Assembly: GCA_902805485.1 (NCBI GenBank)
Contig: CADCTM010000941.1
Coordinates: 1 to 6,121 of the forward strand
Length of the DNA stretch: 6,121 bases
Origin: an uncultured Coleofasciculus sp.
Lineage (GTDB): Bacteria; Cyanobacteriota; Cyanobacteriia; Cyanobacteriales; Coleofasciculaceae
Direction: 5' to 3'
The first letter of the stretch is position 1, and the number at the start of each line of letters is the position of its first letter. A program made the translations under genes and the position numbers. The notes under the pieces are model-generated. The model was not told the DNA's origin and made no database searches. It saw only the letters and a list, made by a program, of their open reading frames with translations. Positions 1 through 5,148 of the stretch are shown in pieces.

Positions 1-1
1 A

Positions 2-625
2 AACATTACTTTGAATGGCAGCCACTTAAGCGGTATTAACCTCAGCGGGGCCGAACTCAGCGGTGTAGACTTGAGCCGCAAACTTTTAACTGGAATCAAT
101 ATGGCAGAGGCATTGTTGAACGAAGCCAACTTAAGCGGTGCTTATCTGATGGAAGCTAACTTGAGCGGAGCAAACCTCAGCAGTGCTAATGTCAGTAGTG
201 CAAGCTTAAATAGTCTTAACCTCAAAGGTTGCAATCTGAGCAATGCTAATGTCAGTGGGACAACGCTTAACCAAGCTGATTTAAGCGAGACTAACCTAAG
301 TAATGCCAATGTTAGTGGCTCAAATTTGAATAATATTGACTTGAGAAATTCCAACTTAACCAACGCCGATGTGAGTGGCGCAAGTTTGGAGAGTATCGAT
401 TTTAGCGGTGCTGATTTGAGCTATGCCAAACTAATGTCTGCTAATCTGAGTAATGCCAACTTAAGAAGTGCTAATCTTACTAGTGCTGACCTACGCGGCA
501 CGAAACTAACACAGATTGACTTGAGCGAGACGAATGTAGAAAGTACTCAATTTGGCGGCAATGAAGGAGTTTCTGAGCAAATGAAGCAAGACTTAATTCA
601 ACGTGGGGCAATTTTTGAAGATTAA
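2..625 (+). CDS. Pentapeptide-repeat protein PRP1, 5'-truncated by the window edge
   Basis: The reading frame is open from base 2 and already reads as pentapeptides (ITLNG, SHLSG, INLSG) before the first possible start, a TTG at 11. The gene therefore very probably begins upstream and has lost the N-terminal cap seen in its three paralogues. About 37 consecutive pentapeptides with central Leu/Val/Phe run to base 559 and predict a right-handed quadrilateral beta-helix of roughly nine coils. The C-terminal cap follows (GVSEQMK, then RGAIFED, then TAA). A 60-bp higher-order repeat lies at 185-424. The helix surface is rich in Ser and Asn. No catalytic domain is visible. PRPs usually act through binding, and the partner here is unknown. 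The gene is followed on the same strand by PRP2 after 107 nt, and the two share 18 identical bases over the RGAIFED codons, consistent with duplication. A real start at TTG 11 is possible but unlikely. Confidence 0.85.
   Translation, partial: NITLNGSHLSGINLSGAELSGVDLSRKLLTGINMAEALLNEANLSGAYLMEANLSGANLSSANVSSASLNSLNLKGCNLSNANVSGTTLNQADLSETNLSNANVSGSNLNNIDLRNSNLTNADVSGASLESIDFSGADLSYAKLMSANLSNANLRSANLTSADLRGTKLTQIDLSETNVESTQFGGNEGVSEQMKQDLIQRGAIFED
185..424 (+). repeat. Four tandem 60-bp units inside PRP1, one beta-helix coil each
   Basis: Four exact 60-base units (185-244, 245-304, 305-364, 365-424) each encode 20 residues opening with A(N/D)VS(S/G) and usually continuing xxLNx, (I/A)DLxx, xNLxN. 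This period is four pentapeptides, that is one full coil, so each Val stacks on the next on the same face. The units have diverged in bases but not in length. Confidence 0.75.
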
Positions 626-673
626 ATTAGCATTTCTTGGAGCGCTGTTAATCTTTAATAATTAGTAGTTACT

Positions 674-679
674 TATAAA
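674..679 (+). promoter_or_regulatory. Possible -10 element upstream of PRP2
   Basis: TATAAA lies in the AT-rich 107-nt gap between PRP1 and PRP2, about 53 bases before ATG 733. No good -35 box sits at the usual distance. The same gap has two copies of TTAATCT (648-654 and 702-708). This is a weak candidate; PRP2 might instead be read through from PRP1. Confidence 0.2.
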
Positions 680-732
680 AGTTCTCGCTCACTATTAACA
701 ATTAATCTAAACTACTGATTTCTACTTTGGCA

Positions 733-1413
733 ATGCGAAAACCTCATCCAGAACTGCAAACAGAGATTCAGCGAGTTATCGACGCAGGTACAGATAACTT
801 TATCGAACTGGCGAAGGTTCTAGGTAAAAACCCGCTTGAGGACTTTGCTTGTGTCAATTTGAGTGGTATAAATTTCCATCGGGCAAATCTGAAAGGGGCA
901 GATTTACATGGGGCAAATCTTAGTCGCACGGATCTTGGTGTTGCTGACCTAAATGATGCAAACTTGAGTGAGGCTAACCTCCATCGTGCGGACTTGACTT
1001 ATGCTGGATTGGCTCGTGCTAATTTGAGCGGTGCTAATTTAAGTAGTGCGGTTTTAATTAATGCCAATCTCCGCGATGCCAATTTGCGCGGCGCTAACCT
1101 CACGGGTGCAGATTTGCGGACAATGTTACCCCGTGCCAACTTGAGTGGGGCAAACCTCAGCAATGCCAATTTGTGTAGTGCTTATCTCCCGAATGCCAAC
1201 TTAAGCGGTGCCGACTTGAGAGGGGCAAATTTGCAACAATCCGATTTAACAGGTGTTAATCTCAGTAACGCAAATCTGCAAGGTGCTGACCTCAAGCAGG
1301 TCGATTTAGCAAGCGTCAATGTGGAAAATGCTAGATTTAGCATTTCAAGGATTTCTCAGGACAGGAAGCTTGATTTAGCAAGACGTGGGGCAATTTTTGA
1401 GGATGACACCTAA
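733..1413 (+). CDS. Pentapeptide-repeat protein PRP2 (226 aa)
   Basis: ATG 733 gives MRKPHPELQ. A TTG six bases earlier is in frame, but the ATG is preferred; neither has a clear Shine-Dalgarno. Residues 1-40 form a helical cap (IQRVI, TDNFIELAKVLG, EDF) that matches the N-termini of PRP3 and PRP4. Pentapeptides run over residues 41-130 (18 repeats), are interrupted by the four-residue MLPR at 131-134, and resume over 135-204 (14 repeats). The C-cap at 205-226 ends in ARRGAIFEDDT and is slightly degenerate (SRISQDRK instead of NxGISEETK). The predicted fold is a beta-helix of about eight coils with one register break. There is no signal peptide, so it is probably cytoplasmic. Function is unknown; structural or protein-binding roles are typical of the family. 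It is convergent with the aminopeptidase gene, with 5 nt between stop codons. Confidence 0.9.
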   Translation: MRKPHPELQTEIQRVIDAGTDNFIELAKVLGKNPLEDFACVNLSGINFHRANLKGADLHGANLSRTDLGVADLNDANLSEANLHRADLTYAGLARANLSGANLSSAVLINANLRDANLRGANLTGADLRTMLPRANLSGANLSNANLCSAYLPNANLSGADLRGANLQQSDLTGVNLSNANLQGADLKQVDLASVNVENARFSISRISQDRKLDLARRGAIFEDDT

Positions 1414-1418
1414 TTGCT

Positions 1419-2801
1419 CTAACCCTCCTGAACTAACTGCTCGATCGCATTTGCCTCGGTTGGCAACCCTGCCGTTAGCACTTCCCGACTATCCACAGTT
1501 ACCAAAACATCATCCTCAATCCGAATTCCCCGAACATCGGCAAACTGCGCCAAACGCTCCCAATTTACAACATCTTGATACTTGGAGCGTAACGCCGGGT
1601 CTTGCAAAATTGCCGGCACTTGATAAAAACCCGGTTCAATCGTTACCAACATTCCCTGCTGTAACGGTCGATTCAATCGCAGGTAACATAAACCAAAGCG
1701 ATCGCTTCTAACTCTCCCCTCCTCATAACCCGCCAAATCCCCCAAATCTTCCATATCGTGGACATCCAAACCCAATAAATGCCCAACTCCGTGAGGAAAA
1801 AATAATGCCTGGGCGTCCCTTTCCACCAAATCTGACACCCGTCCCCGCAAAATCCCCAAATCAACCAACCCCTGGGCAATTACCGACGCCGCCAAACAAT
1901 GGATATCCAGATATTCAACACCAGGGCGAATTTTATCAATACAAGCATCATGCGCTGCCAAGACAACATCATAAACATCGCGCTGCGTCGGGGAAAACTT
2001 GCCCGTAACAGGCCAAGTGCGCGTGACATCAGATGCCCATCCCAACGACGTTTCCGCCCCAACATCCGCCAGCAATAACTCTCCTGGTTGCAGGGGATGA
2101 TGATACTCTTCGTTGTGCAAAACTTCACCATGAACGGTGACAATACTCGGATAAGCAAAGGTCATATTCTGGGCAACAATTGTCCCCTCCATTGCCCCCC
2201 GCACCACTGCTTCAATCTTCGCGCCTAGTGTTGCTGCCATTCCTGCTTTATGGGCGGCGACAGTCACCCCAGCGGCTTTTTTTAACTCGGATATTGCTGA
2301 CTCGTCGTGGCACAGTCGCAGAGAAATAATCGCTTGCACTAACTCCCGATCAATGCCTTCTGAAGCCTTAGCTGGTGCTACCGTTCGATTGAGGATCTGT
2401 GTTTGTTGGGAACGAGTCACCCCATCTTGGACAGCAATAGTCGCTGCACCTGTTGCCCGTGATTGTAGTTCCGACAAAGGAAATGCCGCCGACGCACCAA
2501 TTCGTTGGGCGATTTCCGAACCTTTGGGCATCTCTCCATGCCAAAGGGAACTGCTAGGAGGTGCGTCATCGATAAATAGTTCTAGTGATGCGCCATTGAG
2601 GAGAATTGCCGCATTTTCTAATGGTAAACCGGCAAAATACAGGAAGTGGCTGCTTGCCCGGAAAGGGAAAGGATTTGCTGGGTAATTACGCGGACTGCGT
2701 TGCCCAGACCAGAGAATTACGGGAAAATCGATTAACTGAGCGAGGCGTTGACGCCGCTCGGATAGAGTTGTAGCAATCGCGTCAGGTTTGAGAATCTCCA
2801 T
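1419..2801 (-). CDS. pepP: Xaa-Pro aminopeptidase (aminopeptidase P family, peptidase M24B)
   Basis: This 460-aa metallopeptidase is predicted to remove the N-terminal residue from peptides with proline in position two, using two divalent metals (typically Mn) in the cytoplasm. Residues about 5-140 look like the AMP_N domain (SSHFLYFAGLP at 51-60). The pita-bread catalytic domain follows from about 165. By comparison with E. coli PepP, all five metal ligands are present: D246 (ADVGAE), D258 (SDVTRT), H341 (HGVGH), E389 (TIEPGFY) and E429 (GIRIEDD). The catalytic-site histidines H229, H337 and H348 and Arg427 are also present, so it should be active. It is somewhat longer than E. coli PepP (441 aa), mainly because the H348-E389 and E389-E429 stretches are each some 17-19 residues longer; D246-D258 is one residue longer. 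It starts at ATG with no Shine-Dalgarno. It lies 24 nt downstream of the lipoprotein gene and is probably co-transcribed with it. Confidence 0.95.
   Translation of the reverse strand: MEILKPDAIATTLSERRQRLAQLIDFPVILWSGQRSPRNYPANPFPFRASSHFLYFAGLPLENAAILLNGASLELFIDDAPPSSSLWHGEMPKGSEIAQRIGASAAFPLSELQSRATGAATIAVQDGVTRSQQTQILNRTVAPAKASEGIDRELVQAIISLRLCHDESAISELKKAAGVTVAAHKAGMAATLGAKIEAVVRGAMEGTIVAQNMTFAYPSIVTVHGEVLHNEEYHHPLQPGELLLADVGAETSLGWASDVTRTWPVTGKFSPTQRDVYDVVLAAHDACIDKIRPGVEYLDIHCLAASVIAQGLVDLGILRGRVSDLVERDAQALFFPHGVGHLLGLDVHDMEDLGDLAGYEEGRVRSDRFGLCYLRLNRPLQQGMLVTIEPGFYQVPAILQDPALRSKYQDVVNWERLAQFADVRGIRIEDDVLVTVDSREVLTAGLPTEANAIEQLVQEG
1698..1705. repeat. HIP1 palindrome GCGATCGC
   Basis: This octamer is the highly iterated palindrome of many cyanobacterial genomes. 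It lies within the aminopeptidase coding region and is the only exact copy I found in the window; a near match (TCGATCGC) occurs around 1441. It supports a cyanobacterial origin. Confidence 0.7.
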
Positions 2802-2825
2802 AATCAGGAGGGTAACACAACACGC

Positions 2826-3086
2826 TTATTCTGGGTCATCATCTACCTGTGTGTCCTGATTTTCGGCTGGCTTTTGGTCAGATTTCTTTGACTTAGATTT
2901 GGTTGATTGATTTTCCGGGGATTTCTTGTCAGTTTTAACAGGTTTATCTTCCTTTTTTTGTTTGGTCGATTGAGGGCCAAACCTGACATTTCGGCAAGCC
3001 GTGAGGGTAACGCCGCTACTAGTTAGGAGTAATGCTAGAAGCGAAAAGTTAACCCAATTTGATGTTCTAAATTTTGCTCTCGACAT
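2826..3086 (-). CDS. Small predicted lipoprotein with a lysine-rich tail (86 aa)
   Basis: The N-terminus is a typical type II (Lsp) signal: basic residues (MSRAKFR), a hydrophobic stretch at about 12-28, and the lipobox LTAC with the lipidated Cys at position 31. The predicted mature part is only 56 residues. It is hydrophilic, rich in Lys, Asp, Gln, Ser and Pro, has two similar short stretches (SPENQ and PAENQ), and ends in DDDPE. It looks disordered, with no recognisable domain. It should be anchored to the plasma, thylakoid or outer membrane. It starts at ATG with an AAAGGT element five bases upstream. The peptidase gene follows after 24 nt with no terminator between them, suggesting a two-gene unit. 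Function is unknown; a cell-envelope role is only an inference from the lipobox. The ORF is short, but the complete lipobox makes chance unlikely. Confidence 0.75.
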   Translation of the reverse strand: MSRAKFRTSNWVNFSLLALLLTSSGVTLTACRNVRFGPQSTKQKKEDKPVKTDKKSPENQSTKSKSKKSDQKPAENQDTQVDDDPE

Positions 3087-3091
3087 CAGCT

Positions 3092-3097
3092 ACCTTT
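3092..3097 (-). promoter_or_regulatory. Shine-Dalgarno-like site of the lipoprotein gene
   Basis: On the - strand AAAGGT lies five bases before ATG 3086. It is the best ribosome-binding site in the window and supports the chosen start of the lipoprotein. Most other starts here lack such a site. Confidence 0.45.
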
Positions 3098-3224
3098 GAT
3101 TTGTGAGATTTATCGCTGATTACTTAGATACCAAAAATCCTGAAAGGTTTCCAAGTAACTAGTGCTGTAACAGATTTAACGGATAGTGATAACGACCTAA
3201 TGCAAGCATCTGAGTTAAAGGTTG

Positions 3225-3245
3225 TGACTAATAACTAATAACTAA
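3225..3245. repeat. Heptanucleotide tandem repeat (STRR-like), three copies
   Basis: On the + strand TGACTAA, TAACTAA, TAACTAA follow one another without a gap (unit TRACTAA). Short heptamer tandems of this kind (STRRs) are known in filamentous cyanobacteria. This array overlaps the 3' end of the PRP3 gene and supplies its last codons (LVISY) and its TAG stop. With only three copies, a chance origin is not excluded. Confidence 0.5.
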
Positions 3246-4301
3246 ATCGCTTGTTGTGTCCTCAAAGATTGCGCCGCGTCGGATCAAAACCCGTTTCGTT
3301 TCCTCAGAAATTCCCTGATTCCTGGCAAATTGGGCATTTTCAACATTTGCTCCCCTTAAATCGGCATCACTTAGGTTCGCGCCAATTAAACTTGCACCAC
3401 CTAGTTCAGCAATGCTCAGGTTGGCGCGGATGAGGTTGGCGCTGCACAAATTGGCAAGATACAAGTTAGCAAGGCTGAGGTCGGCAAGGCTGAGGTCTGC
3501 ACCGCTCAAGTCTGCACCACTGAGGTTCGTACGAATTAGGTCAGCGCCGCTCAAGTTGGCACGGATCAAGTTAACCCCACTCAAATTGGCGCGGATCAGG
3601 GTGACGCCTGCCAGGTCAGCAATGCTTAAATTTGCTCCTTTGAGGTTGGCTCCCCGCAGTTTTGCACTAGTGAGTTTGGCATCACTCAGGTCAGCTTCGC
3701 TCAGATCAGCGCCCCCCAAATCAGCTCCCCTCAGGTCAGCACCGCCCATGTAGGCGCGAATCAATTGGGTACCTTTGAGATTAGCCCCTCTCAAGTCAGC
3801 ACGACCAATATTTGCCGCTCTCAGTTTTGCCTCACTCAAGTCGGCAGCGTATAGTTTGCTATCCCGGATGTCAGCGCCTCTGAGGTCTGCACGGTTCAGA
3901 TCGGCACTGCCTAAATCAGCATGGCTCAGGTTGGCATCACTCAAGTTGGCACTGCTCAAAAGAGTATGCTGGAGGTCGGCATCCTGGAGGTTTGCACCCC
4001 GAAGATTCGCACTTCTGAGGTCAGCGCCTCTGAGGTTAGCATGGCTCAGGTTAGCGCCTCTAAGATCAGCGCCTCTGAGGTTGGCATTACTCAGGTCGGC
4101 ACTTTTGAGGTCAGTGCCACTGAGGTTGGCTTCGATCAAGTCCGTACCACTCAAACTAGTATGGCTCAGGTCTGCTTCCGCGAAATCTTCAGCGAGAGTT
4201 AAACCAGCAATTGCCGCCAACTGTTCGAGATTATCAGTTTGAGCGGCTAAAACTTGTTGGATCAGGACTTGCAGATCCAATCGTGATTTGTCATCAGTCA
4301 T
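3228..4301 (-). CDS. Long pentapeptide-repeat protein PRP3 (357 aa, 57 unbroken repeats)
   Basis: The start is placed at ATG 4301 (MTDDKSRLDLQ) because the conserved N-cap follows directly (IQQVLAAQTDN, IAGL, EDF). A TTG at 4361 would add 20 residues with no match to the paralogues. The ATG overlaps the stop of the upstream gene by 8 nt, so translation is probably coupled; no Shine-Dalgarno is seen. Residues 43-327 (bases 4175-3321) are 57 consecutive pentapeptides, mostly ADLxG/ANLSx, without any break. They predict a regular four-sided beta-helix of about 14 coils. A 10-residue sub-repeat (LIRANLSG type) occurs at residues 233-262. The C-cap NQGISEETKR...RRGAIFED is followed by a nine-residue tail. 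There is no signal peptide or enzyme domain. It is probably a cytoplasmic scaffold or binding protein acting with the co-encoded 252-aa protein; that link is inferred from gene order only. Confidence 0.92.
   Translation of the reverse strand: MTDDKSRLDLQVLIQQVLAAQTDNLEQLAAIAGLTLAEDFAEADLSHTSLSGTDLIEANLSGTDLKSADLSNANLRGADLRGANLSHANLRGADLRSANLRGANLQDADLQHTLLSSANLSDANLSHADLGSADLNRADLRGADIRDSKLYAADLSEAKLRAANIGRADLRGANLKGTQLIRAYMGGADLRGADLGGADLSEADLSDAKLTSAKLRGANLKGANLSIADLAGVTLIRANLSGVNLIRANLSGADLIRTNLSGADLSGADLSLADLSLANLYLANLCSANLIRANLSIAELGGASLIGANLSDADLRGANVENAQFARNQGISEETKRVLIRRGAIFEDTTSDLVISY
3516..3605 (-). repeat. Three tandem 30-bp units inside PRP3
   Basis: Residues 233-262 of PRP3 are three decapeptides of the form xxLIRxNLSG (VT, VN and AD lead them). 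The bases repeat with a 30-base period with moderate divergence. This is a double-pentapeptide unit, consistent with growth of the array by local duplication. Confidence 0.65.
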
Positions 4302-5052
4302 AGTGCAACACTGCTTTGCTGAGATAGGGCTTAAATTTGGGTTCCAATAACCGCTGGACAATCAATCTGTCTAAGATTGCCCTTTTATTGCGACTAATGT
4401 CTGGCGGCCACAACCCCTCAGCATCAGTCAGATAAACATCTTGCTTGGAAACTTCAAAAGTGGCTTCGACACGACAAGGGAAAGCGGTTACGTTTAAGGT
4501 TGCCAGCTTTGTTTTGTGTAAGGAACCTCTTAAAACCAGTTCACCCATTTCTTCTTCAAAAACCCAGGCAGGATTTTCTTCAGACACTTTTGTCGTTATA
4601 TGACAAATGCTAGCCGGACGTTGCTCTGTATTAATGCTTGCTTGATCTCTCGTTGGACTTCCATTTAAAGCAGAATTGAAGGCACGAGTCCGAAGCTCGA
4701 TAATTCTTTTGTCAAGATTGGCTGGTTCTTGCTTTTGCTCGGGAAGGGAAAGTTCCATGGAGCCAGCTAAGTTGCGGAATTCATAAGGAATTTCACTGTT
4801 TTCTAGCTTTAACCTCAGTTCACCGCCTTTTAGACCGAACTTAATCCGACCTCCTTTGAGCGATACCCACTGTTCATCAAAGTTAATGGTCAAATGCAAC
4901 TCAATTTGCTGCGTTTGGGTTGAGGCTTGCCAAACGTCAAAATACTCAAGGCTATCTGACTGAACTGGAATTCCTTCCAACTTCATATACAAGCAATCTG
5001 GGCATTTGTTCTCAGGCTCCGGCTGAGGCTTTTTGGGAGAGGAGGGTTGCAT
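4294..5052 (-). CDS. Unrecognised beta-rich protein with an N-terminal CxxC (252 aa)
   Basis: I do not recognise this family. ATG 5052 gives MQPSSPKKPQ; a TTG two codons earlier is the alternative start. Residues 1-16 are proline-rich and charged. C17 and C20 form a single CPDC motif, with C150 and C193 the only other cysteines. Residues 47-103 and 160-210 look like alternating-pattern beta strands with Gly turns (LKGGRIKFGLKGG). A polar linker at about 104-158 separates them. The C-terminus begins with GLWPPDISRNKR and continues as a probable helix to LSKAVLHYD. There is no signal peptide or membrane segment. It lies between two PRP genes on the same strand: 96 nt after PRP4, and its stop overlaps the PRP3 start by 8 nt. 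This implies it is made together with PRP3 and may be its partner. A metal or thiol role for the CxxC is speculation. Confidence 0.8.
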   Translation of the reverse strand: MQPSSPKKPQPEPENKCPDCLYMKLEGIPVQSDSLEYFDVWQASTQTQQIELHLTINFDEQWVSLKGGRIKFGLKGGELRLKLENSEIPYEFRNLAGSMELSLPEQKQEPANLDKRIIELRTRAFNSALNGSPTRDQASINTEQRPASICHITTKVSEENPAWVFEEEMGELVLRGSLHKTKLATLNVTAFPCRVEATFEVSKQDVYLTDAEGLWPPDISRNKRAILDRLIVQRLLEPKFKPYLSKAVLHYD

Positions 5053-5111
5053 TGCCAACCTGGGATCAGTGGTAGAAGCTGTTACCTATAAAGGTACATG
5101 ACACCTAATCG

Positions 5112-5144
5112 GTTTGTTAAAGGTAATGCTTAAGCTTTACAAAC
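5112..5144. other. Inverted repeat between PRP4 and the 252-aa protein gene
   Basis: Arms GTTTGTTAAAG (5112-5122) and CTTTACAAAC (5135-5144) pair over 10 bp with one bulged T and a 12-base loop. The hairpin begins five bases after the PRP4 stop codon. It is AT-rich and has no following T-run on either strand, so it is not a standard intrinsic terminator. It could be a weak attenuator, an mRNA processing or stability element, or a protein-binding site. Confidence 0.4.
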
Positions 5145-5148
5145 GAAA

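Noticed and set aside
11..13. TTG at base 11 as the true start of PRP1
   Set aside because: The frame is open to the window edge and bases 5-10 already read as part of a pentapeptide; the N-cap found in all paralogues would be missing.
185..424. CRISPR-like array
   Set aside because: The 60-base periodicity is coding, in frame and without distinct spacers; it reflects beta-helix coils.
1385..2685. Open frames within the aminopeptidase region (1385-1711, 1805-2008 and 2353-2685 on +; 1673-1879 and 1880-2158 on -)
   Set aside because: They are overlapped by a full-length peptidase with all active-site residues and show no domain or start signal of their own.
3087..3227. Promoter before the lipoprotein gene
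   Set aside because: TTGGAA followed 18 bases later by TATCTA on the - strand was considered, but the -10 match is poor and I could not separate it from background in AT-rich sequence.
3412..4242. Open frames antisense to PRP3 (also 142-363 antisense to PRP1) encoding SAPLRSAPL-type repeats
   Set aside because: They mirror the 15-base periodicity of the PRP genes, which excludes stops in other frames. They have no cap, no ribosome site and an implausible Arg/Ser/Leu-only composition.
4302..4361. TTG start at 4361 extending PRP3 by 20 residues
   Set aside because: The extension does not match the paralogues and overlaps the upstream gene by 68 nt; ATG 4301 places the conserved cap correctly.
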